Source: an uncultured Lachnospiraceae bacterium (GTDB lineage Bacteria > Bacillota > Clostridia > Lachnospirales > Lachnospiraceae). Taken from it: a stretch of DNA of 64,000 nucleotides. The stretch covers positions 23,294 through 87,293 of the forward strand of contig USGU01000006.1 in the NCBI GenBank assembly GCA_900554415.1, given 5' to 3'. Positions 40,871-51,159 of this stretch are shown piece by piece. How positions within the stretch are numbered: the first letter of the stretch is position 1; every line of letters begins with the position of its first letter. The notes beneath the pieces are model-generated. The model did not search any database, was not told the origin of the DNA, and saw nothing but the letters and a program-made list of their open reading frames with translations. Position numbers and translations under genes: made by a program.

Positions 40871-41951
40871 AGACTCTTCTTACATATGCAAGAGTGTTCT
40901 CTTTATCATAATAATCATAGCGTTTTGCATTTTCTATGCACGTACCTTTTTTTGTATTAAGTGCATGCATCAGCATTCCGTCCCCCAGATAAATAGCAAC
41001 ATGCCCAACAGAACCATTACGAACATAAAACAGAAGATCCCCTGGTTCCCATGCCGATTCATCATATGCATTGACATAACTGCCACATTTCGACTGTTCT
41101 GCCGCTGTACGTGGTAAACTTACTGTAAAAAGATTCCTCATAATCCATTGCACAAAGCCACTGCAATCCCAGCCATTCGGAGTCGATCCTCCATACTGGT
41201 ATGAAGTTCCTTCATATGCCCTGACCATATCCAACATTCCTGTCATATTCTGAATCCATTCCCCGTTTTCATTAAAAAAATGAGAAGTTCCATCCACTGT
41301 ATATTTGCCAACGACCATCGTCCCACTTTCTTCCAGCAAATAATACCATCTGTCCCACAATTGAAGCCAGCCTTCCTGCATCACTCCGTCTGTATTCATA
41401 TAATACCAACTTCCATTTTTGTACAGCCAGCCATTAACCATCGCACCATCTTCATTAAAATAGTACCATTCATCATTTATCCACTGCCAGCCTGTTTCCA
41501 TTTCACCGTTATAATTCAAATAATATTCAGCACCATTTATATATTGCCAGCCAGTCAGCATAACACCATCATTATTCATATAATACCAGTTATTTTCTTT
41601 AAGTAACCAGCCTTTATATTTTTGGGAATATCCGTCGAAGAAATACCAATATCCGTCCAGATATCGCCAGCCTTCTCTCATTGCACCCGAATCCTCAAAA
41701 AAGTATGTAATACCATCTACTTCCAATTCACCGGTTACCATCACTCCATCGGAAAGAAGATAATACCAACTTCCATCCTTATACAGCCATCCTGTGCAAA
41801 AACTGCCATCCTCTTTTATATAGTACCAGTTATTATCTACCCACAACCATTTTGACTGCACCGTGTCGCTTGCCATAGTATCAAATTTCTTACAGTTCAA
41901 TAACAACATTGCTCCCAACACTGTAAGAAATATTTTCTTTAAATTTTTCAT
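40857..41951 (-). CDS. Choline-binding NlpC/P60 cell-wall hydrolase
   Basis: A 364-aa secreted protein. The N-terminus has a signal-like hydrophobic stretch (IFLTVLGAMLLLNC). About ten CW_binding repeats of ~20 aa span residues 35-235 (for example GWLYKDGSWYYLLSDGVMVTG). The C-terminal NlpC/P60 domain has catalytic Cys in GWDCSGFVQW and His in VGHVAIYLG. The repeats should bind phosphocholine on the wall or capsule, and the enzyme cleaves peptide stems. It is the last gene of the polysaccharide operon, after LicD, which supports a link to phosphocholine. Confidence 0.88.
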   Translation of the reverse strand: MKNLKKIFLTVLGAMLLLNCKKFDTMASDTVQSKWLWVDNNWYYIKEDGSFCTGWLYKDGSWYYLLSDGVMVTGELEVDGITYFFEDSGAMREGWRYLDGYWYFFDGYSQKYKGWLLKENNWYYMNNDGVMLTGWQYINGAEYYLNYNGEMETGWQWINDEWYYFNEDGAMVNGWLYKNGSWYYMNTDGVMQEGWLQLWDRWYYLLEESGTMVVGKYTVDGTSHFFNENGEWIQNMTGMLDMVRAYEGTSYQYGGSTPNGWDCSGFVQWIMRNLFTVSLPRTAAEQSKCGSYVNAYDESAWEPGDLLFYVRNGSVGHVAIYLGDGMLMHALNTKKGTCIENAKRYDYYDKENTLAYVRRVWNSN

Positions 41952-41987
41952 ATAAAATGCCTTTTATCTTTCTACTTTTGCTACTTA

Positions 41988-42692
41988 TTAATCATAGTTT
42001 TTAATAATATAGCCATAAACTCCCTCAATCATATTGTATTCTCCTTCCCAATTAGGAATTGGAGTCCTCCAGTCCGGTCCATATATTTCCTCTAAATATT
42101 GTTCTGGACATTCTGGAATTCTGAACTCAACATCATGACATGTAATTTTTTGCATTCCCTTAAACGGAGCATGTTCATAATATCCAACATACCATAAATC
42201 CTGCCCGTTCTCTTTTCCTGCTCCATTAAAATAAAAGTATGTAATCATAGTATTATCATCTTTCATCTCATAAAGGAAAAAGTCTACACTGACATTATCT
42301 TTAATATAAGTCTGTTCTGTAACCCTGCCCTCACACATGAATTCGTGCTTTTTACGAAATTCAATTTCTCTCATTGCTTTTTCAAGATTTTCCCATGAAA
42401 ACTGTTCATTTGCTCTGACACCAATATCAATATCATTGTCATGCACAATAAATCCCCCATCACGCACAAGTCCTAACATTGTACCATATGTGTAAAAATA
42501 ATCAATATTATGTTTTTCCAGAGTTGTCCCAATATTTCCCGCATATTGGTACCCCAAACGATGCAAACCTTTTAATTTTCTGTTCTCAACCACACTGAAA
42601 TATGCTTTCTGATAACTGTCATAAATCCATGGGAACTTTCTTAAAACATCTCCTACTTTTGGTCTGACCACAGTCTGTATCCACTTTTTCAT
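41988..42692 (-). CDS. licD: LicD-family phosphotransferase
   Basis: A 234-aa protein with the LicD motif HDNDIDIGVR near residue 80, which carries the DxD, and conserved GTMLGLVRDGGFI just before it. C-terminal FRIPECPEQYLEEIYGPDWRTP is typical of the family. LicD transfers phosphocholine from CDP-choline to sugars of wall or capsule polymers. It is placed in the capsule operon directly upstream of a choline-binding protein gene and complements the lic genes 15 kb to the right. Confidence 0.9.
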   Translation of the reverse strand: MKKWIQTVVRPKVGDVLRKFPWIYDSYQKAYFSVVENRKLKGLHRLGYQYAGNIGTTLEKHNIDYFYTYGTMLGLVRDGGFIVHDNDIDIGVRANEQFSWENLEKAMREIEFRKKHEFMCEGRVTEQTYIKDNVSVDFFLYEMKDDNTMITYFYFNGAGKENGQDLWYVGYYEHAPFKGMQKITCHDVEFRIPECPEQYLEEIYGPDWRTPIPNWEGEYNMIEGVYGYIIKNYD

Positions 42693-42693
42693 C

Positions 42694-43938
42694 TTAACAC
42701 CCTTTCATTTTATCTTTATTTTTCAATACAACAATCAAACGATATAGCACTTCAATTGCAGTTGCAACAGACATCAGCCATGCCAATGAAACTGCATTTA
42801 ACTTTCCTAAATATGATAAAACAATCAAATTAATAACATGAACTGCAGAACTTACATAAATAGATATATTCGCATGATTTGCCAGCCCCATTGCCCCCAG
42901 TGTTGGAAATCCTAGAATATAATCCGGCAAAGTTAAAACAGCCAACGGCATCATTCCACGCAAAACCTCACCTGCCGGAGCAAAATCAGCCCCAAAAAAT
43001 AAATAACAGATTTTATCTGCAAATATAAAAATCACAACTCCACCAATAAATATTATTGGCATAGTTAACGATAATACTTTTTTTACCAACTTAAAGTCTT
43101 TGTTATTTATCATATACGGGTAAATACTATCTGAAATAGGTGACAGCGCATTTTGCCCTGTCGAAATCAGCTTATATGCTGCGGTATAATATCCAACTGT
43201 AATTCCAGCCGGATCCAAAAATCCTAAAATAACTGTATTGGTAGCCGTATACACTGTAGATATAATTCTTGACAGGAAAAAGGTTGATGAATGTTTTAAT
43301 CTAGCCATTACATCCTGTACATTTACTTTTACAAAAGTAATTCCATAATGTTTCTTCAAATCAAAAAAAGACCATCCCGTTGCAATCAATTCTCCCAAAA
43401 GCATAATTGCCGGTACACAATAATAATCCTCTGGTTTCTTCAGGAAAATAAAAATCATTCCAGTAAACAATGCCTTTGTAAAAACAGTACGGTAAGTAAC
43501 CATTGTCATATTCTCTAATCCACGATAAATATAATCTGGCTGAAAGGACACCGCAATTGCCTGCATTAAATACAAGAAAAACAAAAGTTTATCTGCTCGG
43601 TATTGTGGTACAAAGGAACAGATTCCGTATAGAACAATAACAGATATTACAGAAAAACATATTTTTATCAGATTGACACTTGTCATGACTTCACAAACTA
43701 TTTTCTTATTGTCCCTGTTCCTTGCCACTTCTTCTGTCGCTGACAATAAAAAGCCAAAATCCAAAAACAACTGGAAATACATCATTAAAGCCGTCGCAAT
43801 ACCTATTTTCCCATATATAGAAACTCCTAAAACCCTTGTTTGATAGGGAACTGTTATAAAGCTGAAAAAATAGGTTGAAAATCGTAAGATATAAAGCATA
43901 ACAGTATTTTTTAAAAGAACTTTTTTATTTTTATTCAC
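42694..43938 (-). CDS. Wzx-type oligosaccharide flippase
   Basis: A 414-aa protein with about twelve hydrophobic segments and the polysaccharide-synthase start (FFSFITVPYQTRVLGVSIYGKIGIA). It moves undecaprenyl-linked repeat units across the membrane. The flanking genes Wzy, glycosyltransferases and the initiating transferase define a Wzx/Wzy-dependent polysaccharide locus. It is spaced one base from licD. Confidence 0.9.
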   Translation of the reverse strand: MNKNKKVLLKNTVMLYILRFSTYFFSFITVPYQTRVLGVSIYGKIGIATALMMYFQLFLDFGFLLSATEEVARNRDNKKIVCEVMTSVNLIKICFSVISVIVLYGICSFVPQYRADKLLFFLYLMQAIAVSFQPDYIYRGLENMTMVTYRTVFTKALFTGMIFIFLKKPEDYYCVPAIMLLGELIATGWSFFDLKKHYGITFVKVNVQDVMARLKHSSTFFLSRIISTVYTATNTVILGFLDPAGITVGYYTAAYKLISTGQNALSPISDSIYPYMINNKDFKLVKKVLSLTMPIIFIGGVVIFIFADKICYLFFGADFAPAGEVLRGMMPLAVLTLPDYILGFPTLGAMGLANHANISIYVSSAVHVINLIVLSYLGKLNAVSLAWLMSVATAIEVLYRLIVVLKNKDKMKGC

Positions 43939-43940
43939 AA

Positions 43941-44921
43941 CTACTTAACTCCCTTAACACTTTTCTTTAACTTATTTATCAGAGGAAATAGCCAATATTG
44001 TTCATGTCGTATGATAGAAACAAATATTTTCTCTTTCTTACTCATAGTTCGAATATATTTATTTTGAAAACACTTCGGATGTTCCGCAAGAATAGCTTTC
44101 TTATAGCGATTACACTCTGACTTGGTGCAATTCCTTAATGAAACTTCCCGAATGGGTAAAAATAAGCCATTAAAAAATGCCATAAACTCCAGTTCTTCCT
44201 TATATCTTTCGTACGCATTCATGTCTTTATAATAACTCAAGATTCCCTTTATCATATCTGTTCTGTCCTGAAAAGCTTTTTCCAGACGTGCAGATGTCAT
44301 AATTGAGCCGCTTCTGATTTCATAATAATAATAAGGCTTGTCTATATAGACAATTTTCTGTGCCACTAAATACAATTTAGGTATCGTTCCTAAATCTTCG
44401 TATAACCTTCCTACCGGAAAAACAATGCCTGTTTTTTTCAGGAAATCCATTCGGAATATTTTATTACAAGCCGAAGGAGACGTCAAAAGTAATTCCGGTA
44501 CCTCTTCTAGTGAAAAAGCATTTAACGGAAGATTTTGAGCACAAACAGTAAACGCACCTTCCTGCACTCTGTAAAAGTCAAAAATAAGTATATCCGCTGC
44601 TGCTTCTTCCATCTTTTTCACGCAATCTGCAACAAGATTCTGTTCAATATGATCATCGCTGTCACAAAAATAAACAAACTCTCCCACTGCATGCTGTAAC
44701 CCCACATTTCTGGCATCACTAAGTCCGCCATTTTTCTTATGGATTACTGAAATTCTCTCGTCCGCTTTTGCATAATCTTCACAAATTTCAAGAGAGTTGT
44801 CAGTAGAACCGTCATCCACTAACAATATTTCCAAATCCTTATATGTCTGATTGCAAATACTATCAACACATCCTTTTAAATATTTTTCCACATTATAAAC
44901 TGGCACAATTATACTAACCAT
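43941..44921 (-). CDS. Family 2 glycosyltransferase
   Basis: A 326-aa GT-A enzyme: VSIIVPVYNVEKYLKGCVDSI, then LLVDDGSTDNS, NVGLQHAVGEFVYFCDSDDH (the DSD metal-binding motif) and a helical C-terminal half. It adds a sugar to the lipid-linked repeat unit in the cytoplasm. The sugar cannot be read from the sequence. Confidence 0.92.
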   Translation of the reverse strand: MVSIIVPVYNVEKYLKGCVDSICNQTYKDLEILLVDDGSTDNSLEICEDYAKADERISVIHKKNGGLSDARNVGLQHAVGEFVYFCDSDDHIEQNLVADCVKKMEEAAADILIFDFYRVQEGAFTVCAQNLPLNAFSLEEVPELLLTSPSACNKIFRMDFLKKTGIVFPVGRLYEDLGTIPKLYLVAQKIVYIDKPYYYYEIRSGSIMTSARLEKAFQDRTDMIKGILSYYKDMNAYERYKEELEFMAFFNGLFLPIREVSLRNCTKSECNRYKKAILAEHPKCFQNKYIRTMSKKEKIFVSIIRHEQYWLFPLINKLKKSVKGVK

Positions 44922-44926
44922 TCTCT

Positions 44927-46333
44927 TTATCCTCTTATCTTCTCCATCTGGCTCCGTTTAATATAATGCATAACATCCCCCAGGAAATACCATAACATAA
45001 ATGCACCAAATGAGTTCGTGTATAATCCCTCTAACAAAAATACCATTGAAATAGCTACAACCGCAATTACAGATGTCAAAGTAACGATATAGAAAAAATC
45101 ATTTTCCTTACATTTCCAGATAAATGTCCATATATCACAAATAACTCTTATCATAAATGCAAGCAAAATACCTAGCCCTAAAATTCCCTGAAACACCAAT
45201 ACATTAATATACTGATTGTGTGTATTTTCAAACACACCGTAATCATTATTAACACTATATGTCTCCGGAACATTTTCTAATGCGTATGCATCAAAAGTAG
45301 TATATCCCGTTCCAAATAACGGCGAAGTTTTCCAAACTTCAATTCCACTTTTCCACAAGTCAAATCTTCGATTGCTGATATCTGTTTCCTTATCGTTTTC
45401 ACGTTCTTTTGCATATTCAATTTTTGTCACTTCTTCCATTTCAGTCTTAACTGCCGGAAAGCTTTCTTCTATGTACGGTGCAACATGATTGATATACATT
45501 TTTTTCATTCCTGTCACAACACCAGCCATCAATCCAACGGCAACAGATGCTACAAGCACACCGCTTATAATCCTTCTTGCCGCTGTCTCTTTTTTCAGTC
45601 CAAACCAGACAGAACAAAAAACCCAAAAACCTACTCCAACAAACATCGCAACCTGTGCAGTACGGGAATCCGAATAAATTACATATAGAAAATCAAATAT
45701 AATAGTAATAACATAAAATACTTTTAACCACTTTTGAGATACGATTTTACAGAAGTATAAAGCCAGAATAATCATTGCCACACAAAACGTTGCTCCATAA
45801 TTAGGGTCTGTATACACTCCCCATAGCCTTCCCCAAAAGTATCCTGCTTTGACGCTCATGTCCGGATATTCTTTTAAACGTGCATATCTTGTAACCATCA
45901 TTACCAGACTTACAACTGCGGCAAACAATGAATATACTAACATGATATGGCTCAATATTTTAACTTCTTTTCGATAATAAGAAGTATCACATTCCATATC
46001 ACTCAAATATAAAATGCCGAATAATAAGGCCATCCATATAAGCCATTTCAGGTTTTGTCCGATACCATATCGGATATTAACTATAGAACTAATCAAATAG
46101 CTTATCCCAAAAAGGAATAAATATTGCCAATAAGGCATTTTCGTATAGCATTTCAAATTTATTACTCTAAGCAAAAAAGTTCCTACAGCTAACACTAAAC
46201 ATATTTTTACTAAAAGAGATTGCACGCTTGTCATAAATATAAATGAATTAAATGTCGCTATCACCAGCATTAAATACGCTATTTTAAATGCAAATTGTAT
46301 TTTTCTTTCGTTTGCCACTATTGTTTCTTTCAT
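44927..46333 (-). CDS. Wzy/O-antigen ligase-like polymerase
   Basis: A 468-aa protein; ATG 46333 is behind GGGAGGAAGTATTT. It has about ten to twelve hydrophobic segments and a large outside loop at ~290-385 containing RRFDLWKSGIEVWKTSPLFGTGYTTF, then NTHNQYINVLVFQGILG. These are Wzy/O-antigen ligase motifs. It polymerises repeat units outside the membrane. The GTG-led longer frame seems less likely. Confidence 0.88.
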   Translation of the reverse strand: MKETIVANERKIQFAFKIAYLMLVIATFNSFIFMTSVQSLLVKICLVLAVGTFLLRVINLKCYTKMPYWQYLFLFGISYLISSIVNIRYGIGQNLKWLIWMALLFGILYLSDMECDTSYYRKEVKILSHIMLVYSLFAAVVSLVMMVTRYARLKEYPDMSVKAGYFWGRLWGVYTDPNYGATFCVAMIILALYFCKIVSQKWLKVFYVITIIFDFLYVIYSDSRTAQVAMFVGVGFWVFCSVWFGLKKETAARRIISGVLVASVAVGLMAGVVTGMKKMYINHVAPYIEESFPAVKTEMEEVTKIEYAKERENDKETDISNRRFDLWKSGIEVWKTSPLFGTGYTTFDAYALENVPETYSVNNDYGVFENTHNQYINVLVFQGILGLGILLAFMIRVICDIWTFIWKCKENDFFYIVTLTSVIAVVAISMVFLLEGLYTNSFGAFMLWYFLGDVMHYIKRSQMEKIRG

Positions 46334-46360
46334 AATATAAATACTTCCTCCCAATAACAC

Positions 46361-47473
46361 CTACAATGCATTCCCGCACCATATTTTTTCTATCATCTTA
46401 CTCAAATCTTTATTATCAAGTTTTTCACTGTCTATTACAATATTCCTGTTTTCATTTTTCTGAAAAGTGAGAATTTTCTGAATCCATAATTCTTTTTTCA
46501 GTGATAAAAAATCGCATTGTTCTATAAGCTTTGATTCCCTCGTTATTCGATTACTCAACAGACAAGGTAGTCCGCTTACCTGTGCTTCTAAAGCACTAAT
46601 AGGATATCCCTCAAATAAAGAAGGAAGAACAAACAAATCCCCCGCCTGTAAATATTCATTCACATTAGAGATGTCTTTTAAAAACACAACTGCTTCTTCC
46701 ATTCCATATTGTTTAACCTTGTTCTTTATTTTATCTTCCTTCGAACCTTTTCCTATCAAGACCAGCATCAAATCTGGTCTCTTTTTATGTGCTTCATGAA
46801 ATACGTCAATCATAAATTCATTATTCTTTTGATAAGTAAAGTTAGCCACATGGATGATAACATTTTTATCATTCCATTGCATTTTATGCCGCATCATTTC
46901 ACGTATATCTGTATTGTAAACATACTGTTTTGTATCTACTGAATTGTGTACCACCGTGTAATTCTTCCCTGCTAATACATCCCGGGTATACATCCATTCT
47001 CCTGCTTTTTGCGAACAAGCAATAAAAGAAGTTGCTTTCTTAGAAACAACCCCTTTGCACAAGTAATGAAGTGCTTTCATGAAACAACGTTTCAGATTAT
47101 TTTCAATATCAACATCAGAACTATGGCTGTGAACCACACAATTCTCTACTCCACATTCATCAGAAGCAAGTATTCCCAGACATTGAATAGCTGTAGAAAT
47201 ATTAAAATAAGTCACTTCATATTTATTTTCTTTTATTATTTTTTTAATACATTTATATTGTTTGACCGGATGTTTTAATGTAGGCACTTCATAAAGCGTA
47301 ATATTATACTTTTTCAGGCGCTCGACCAGCTCAGGTTCAATCTTATTGGTTAAAATGTCAATATCAAACATTTCCAAATCAACAGATGATACCAGATTAA
47401 GAATGTATTTGTCAACACCACCTGCAAACCCGTTCACTATATATCCAATTAAAACTTTCTTTTTCAACTTCAT
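46361..47473 (-). CDS. Family 4 glycosyltransferase
   Basis: A 370-aa GT-B enzyme. The N-terminal domain starts VLIGYIVNGFAGGVDKYIL; the C-terminal domain has VIIHVANFTYQKNN, LVLIGKGSKEDKIK and the EX7E-type LPSLFEGYPISALEAQVSG. It belongs to the repeat-unit assembly set. Confidence 0.92.
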   Translation of the reverse strand: MKLKKKVLIGYIVNGFAGGVDKYILNLVSSVDLEMFDIDILTNKIEPELVERLKKYNITLYEVPTLKHPVKQYKCIKKIIKENKYEVTYFNISTAIQCLGILASDECGVENCVVHSHSSDVDIENNLKRCFMKALHYLCKGVVSKKATSFIACSQKAGEWMYTRDVLAGKNYTVVHNSVDTKQYVYNTDIREMMRHKMQWNDKNVIIHVANFTYQKNNEFMIDVFHEAHKKRPDLMLVLIGKGSKEDKIKNKVKQYGMEEAVVFLKDISNVNEYLQAGDLFVLPSLFEGYPISALEAQVSGLPCLLSNRITRESKLIEQCDFLSLKKELWIQKILTFQKNENRNIVIDSEKLDNKDLSKMIEKIWCGNAL

Positions 47474-47480
47474 TTTACCT

Positions 47481-48551
47481 CTATCTATTACGTTTTACCT
47501 TTGCAAATATCATAGGGAGCTTGTCTTTCATAATAAAAGTTACTCTGCCCAGCAAAAGACAAAAATATGTTTTTCTTCTGCACAATGCCATACCCATTAT
47601 TTTCAGCACGATACTTTCCAACTTAATACCCGGAATTAGATTATTAAACAATTCATCATCATACAACACATTTACCCATTGCTTTCTTTGAGCGTGAGTC
47701 ATTTTTGATTTCTTGTCACAATTTCTCATCAGTGCAGATAAAATATATCTCAAATAAATATTTCCCAGGATTCTTTTTCTATTTTCTTCATTAATATCCC
47801 ATACCGTACACAGTTCATTCAATACTTGTACTCTTTTATGAGAAAGTTCAAAATACTCAGGAATAAATTTCGTTGTTATACTTTCATTGAACCTTTTTTT
47901 ATAGTGATACAGTGCTTTGTTCATTATATACATGCTTTCTGCATATTTCATAAAATCAATATTAAAGAAATAATCCTCATATAAAATGGCACTTTGAAAT
48001 TTAATATTATGTTCTTTTAACAAACTGGATCTGTATACTTTATTCCACTGGTATCCTAACAGGGTTTTCTGTTCCAGGAGCAAAACATTATTCTCAACTT
48101 CACGTTTTGATTTGCACTTCTTCTCTGGCAACACCAATGTGTTTGTTGATATTAACTGTTCTTCTTTATTAAAATATTCTTCAATAACTCCCCATACTAC
48201 AACATCTGTCTCTGCCTTTTGCAATATCTCTACCACTTCTTCATAAGCATTTGAGGAAATTTCATCATCCGCATCAACAAATGTGATATACTCTCCTGTT
48301 GCTTCGTCCATCCCTTGATTTCTTGCATTTCCCGCTCCACTGTTTTTCTGTAAATGTATTACCCGGATTCTGGAATCTTTCTCAGCATAGAAATCACAGA
48401 TTTTTCCACTTTTGTCTTTAGAACAATCATCGACAGCAATCAGTTCCCATTTTTGATATGATTGGTTTAAAATACATTGAAATATTTCTTTTAAATATTT
48501 CTCCGCATTATATACCGGCATAATGATGCTAATACACGGTTTCTCGCTCAT
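47481..48551 (-). CDS. Family 2 glycosyltransferase
   Basis: A 356-aa GT-A enzyme with ISIIMPVYNAEKYLKEIF, LIAVDDCSKDKSG and EYITFVDADDEIS motifs. It overlaps the upstream gene by one base. The acceptor and sugar are unknown. Confidence 0.92.
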   Translation of the reverse strand: MSEKPCISIIMPVYNAEKYLKEIFQCILNQSYQKWELIAVDDCSKDKSGKICDFYAEKDSRIRVIHLQKNSGAGNARNQGMDEATGEYITFVDADDEISSNAYEEVVEILQKAETDVVVWGVIEEYFNKEEQLISTNTLVLPEKKCKSKREVENNVLLLEQKTLLGYQWNKVYRSSLLKEHNIKFQSAILYEDYFFNIDFMKYAESMYIMNKALYHYKKRFNESITTKFIPEYFELSHKRVQVLNELCTVWDINEENRKRILGNIYLRYILSALMRNCDKKSKMTHAQRKQWVNVLYDDELFNNLIPGIKLESIVLKIMGMALCRRKTYFCLLLGRVTFIMKDKLPMIFAKVKRNR

Positions 48552-49615
48552 TATCTTCCTACCTTTAACTTTGTAAATAACTTTGTATTTTTTGTTTTTA
48601 CATGTGTAATCACTTTTGCCTCTAAATAAGTCAAAAATGTACTATGCCACTTAATTGGCAATAACATAATCTTCATATATGATGAACGTGGCTTTGCAAT
48701 CTTAACCATTTTATTCACGCGAGGATTTGCAAGCATTTTTTTTATTTCAGCTTTCTTTTCCTTTTCTGTCATTTCACATTTCGGATTTGTAATATTTTCT
48801 ACACAGCCGATGAATCGTTCAATATATCTTCTAGCAATCATCTCCATACTTGCAGCATCTCCAACATGCCATTCTTTATAAAGACCCATCATCCAGCCAT
48901 GCTCTTCTTCTCTTTTTTCATACATTCCCGGTCTATATGCTGCCGTTTCTGATTCCGTTCTTGCTCTAAGGAAATGATAGTACTGTTTTGATGTAACCGT
49001 AACCCTCTCTACATTTCTGACAACACTGACATTAAATGGAAAATCATCCCAGAAAGTCGTTGGGAAACGTAAATTATTCTCCATTACATATTTTGCTTCA
49101 AAAAGCTTATTCCATGGAGTATATAACAGGTTTTTATCAAACAGCTTGTACGCATTCTTTCTAAATGATTCTTTATCAGGATAAACTGCATCCTCAACCA
49201 AATAATCATCTGTTATATATTCTCCGTTACCGCAATAGGTATCAATGTAGAATCCAGCCACAACAAGCTGTGCATTATCTCTTTTTGCAAGATTATACAT
49301 ATCTTCCAGCATAGTCGGCTCTGCCCAGTCGTCTGAATCAAGGAAATAGAAATATTCTCCTTTTGCAATTTCGATCGCCATATTTCTTGCACTCGGAGCT
49401 CCGCCATTTTCTTTGTGAATCACATGAATTCTGTCATCTTTTTCCGCATAAGCATCACAAATCTCTCCACTCTTATCCGGAGTTCCATCATCGACAATTA
49501 AGAACTCCCATTCTTTCAATGTTTGGGCCTGAATACTTTCAATGGCTTTCCCCACGTACTCTTCTACCTTGTAGACTGGCATAATGATACTTACTTTAAT
49601 GTTATTACTTTCCAT
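48551..49615 (-). CDS. Family 2 glycosyltransferase
   Basis: A 354-aa GT-A enzyme; ATG 49615 follows AGGAGAGGAAAA and is preferred over a TTG-led frame to 49660. Motifs: KVSIIMPVYKVEEYVGKAIES, FLIVDDGTPDKSG and EYFYFLDSDDWAEP. It is related to the next gene downstream, suggesting duplication within the locus. Confidence 0.92.
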   Translation of the reverse strand: MESNNIKVSIIMPVYKVEEYVGKAIESIQAQTLKEWEFLIVDDGTPDKSGEICDAYAEKDDRIHVIHKENGGAPSARNMAIEIAKGEYFYFLDSDDWAEPTMLEDMYNLAKRDNAQLVVAGFYIDTYCGNGEYITDDYLVEDAVYPDKESFRKNAYKLFDKNLLYTPWNKLFEAKYVMENNLRFPTTFWDDFPFNVSVVRNVERVTVTSKQYYHFLRARTESETAAYRPGMYEKREEEHGWMMGLYKEWHVGDAASMEMIARRYIERFIGCVENITNPKCEMTEKEKKAEIKKMLANPRVNKMVKIAKPRSSYMKIMLLPIKWHSTFLTYLEAKVITHVKTKNTKLFTKLKVGR

Positions 49616-49625
49616 TTTTCCTCTC

Positions 49626-51020
49626 CTACTCTTCTGTCTGTTCCTCTTGAACTGGTACAAAAATATATTTTTCTTTCATTTTATCTTTTTGAAATGCCTC
49701 TGTACTGTCTGACTTTAATAGCACAATTGCAGTTTGGAACAACAATTGGACATCCCGCATAATACTAAATTGCTCTATATACATCATGTCCATAATCAAT
49801 TTATCTTTCGGTGTAGTATTATATTTTCCTGCGATCTGCGCATATCCGGTAAGTCCTGCTTTTACACGCAGACGATATCTGAACTCTGGAAGTTCCTCTT
49901 CGTATGCCTCTACATTTTCAAGCATTTCCGGTCGTGGTCCTACGAAACTCATATCACCTTTTAAAATATTAATAAGCTGCGGCAATTCATCCATACGGGT
50001 TTTTCTGAGGATTTTTCCCGGCTTTGTAATACGGTCATCATCGCTGGTTACAGAATGATTCTCAACATTCTCTCTCATTGTACGAAATTTGTATACTTCA
50101 AATACCCGTCCATTGATTGTTGCACGTTTCTGTTTAAAGAAAACACTGCCTCCATCATATAGTTTTATCGAAATCGCACTGATAATCCAAATTGGTGAAC
50201 TGAGTATTCCAAATACAACAGCAAGTCCCATATCCATCAATTTTTTCATAATCCGCTGTTCCATTGTCCATGCTTTGACATTTTTATTAATCACCGATAC
50301 ATCATCCAGTAAATAATACTGTGCATTAATTTCCATAATATCTTCAATTTCCGGATTCAGATACACATTCAATCTTTCCTTATAACAAAATCGGATAATT
50401 TCAGACCTTTTTGGTGACGGCACACCATAAATGAATACTGCATCCGCTTTGCCAACTGTATCTAAAACATTTTTATCTCGGTAATCCACAATATAGTCTA
50501 TCCTGTATTGCTTTTTATACTTCAAGATTGCCCGCACAATTGCATCCAGATTTTCTTGAGAAGAAGTAACGATACAACAGCTCTCTGGGTCATGTATTTT
50601 AAAGAAAAGAGCATTTCCCCCATACGTTGCTAAAATAATAATAATGACCTGTACGATATAAGTAAGGCACAATAATCCTACACTATCAAGCCTAAAAGCA
50701 CTCACACTCGGTGTAATTGTATTCATGATCATCAGTTGTAAATAAGTTACAACGTCTGTAAATCCAACCGCCAGTGCCAGCGAATAAATAATTGGCTTGC
50801 TCTTCCTTCTTCCAACATCATACTTTCCATAAATAGACAAAAATAATAATCCTACAATACAATAAGTCGTCATCGTAATTCCCATTGTTCTGGACAAACG
50901 TATAACAGTTGGATTCTCCTTTGCCATCATTAATATAAATGTCGCCATAATCACTGCGTACAGAATTAACTTTACACACAGCCACATTGTGCTTTCAAAT
51001 CTTTTTATTTTCTTTTCCAT
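49626..51020 (-). CDS. Undecaprenyl-phosphate sugar phosphotransferase (WbaP/CpsE type)
   Basis: A 464-aa protein with four N-terminal membrane helices, a soluble middle part and a fifth helix near residue 280. The C-terminal bacterial sugar transferase domain follows: FFKQKRATINGRVFEVYKFRTM, RKTRMDELPQLINILKGDMSFVGPRPE and VKAGLTGYAQIAGKY. It starts each repeat unit by moving a sugar-1-phosphate to the lipid carrier. As first gene of the operon it sits behind a consensus promoter. Confidence 0.93.
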   Translation of the reverse strand: MEKKIKRFESTMWLCVKLILYAVIMATFILMMAKENPTVIRLSRTMGITMTTYCIVGLLFLSIYGKYDVGRRKSKPIIYSLALAVGFTDVVTYLQLMIMNTITPSVSAFRLDSVGLLCLTYIVQVIIIILATYGGNALFFKIHDPESCCIVTSSQENLDAIVRAILKYKKQYRIDYIVDYRDKNVLDTVGKADAVFIYGVPSPKRSEIIRFCYKERLNVYLNPEIEDIMEINAQYYLLDDVSVINKNVKAWTMEQRIMKKLMDMGLAVVFGILSSPIWIISAISIKLYDGGSVFFKQKRATINGRVFEVYKFRTMRENVENHSVTSDDDRITKPGKILRKTRMDELPQLINILKGDMSFVGPRPEMLENVEAYEEELPEFRYRLRVKAGLTGYAQIAGKYNTTPKDKLIMDMMYIEQFSIMRDVQLLFQTAIVLLKSDSTEAFQKDKMKEKYIFVPVQEEQTEE

Positions 51021-51052
51021 TTTTCCACCTACTCCAAAGCATATCTCTGTAC

Positions 51053-51081
51053 ATTATATATGAATATCCTATTTTTCGCAA
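51053..51081 (-). promoter_or_regulatory. Promoter of the polysaccharide operon
   Basis: On the minus strand TTGCGA (51076-51081), 17 bases and TATAAT (51053-51058), about 30 bp upstream of the sugar transferase start, which has GGAGTAGGTGG before it. Confidence 0.65.
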
Positions 51082-51159
51082 CATTTCTCCATATTTTATT
51101 GTTTTTTTATTAAATGTATTACATTTTCTTTACAAAATCCTGTTTAAACCTATCATAGA

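Noticed and set aside
45485..45688. Plus-strand small frames inside the Wzy gene
   Set aside because: Shadows of the membrane protein's codons; no supporting start signals.
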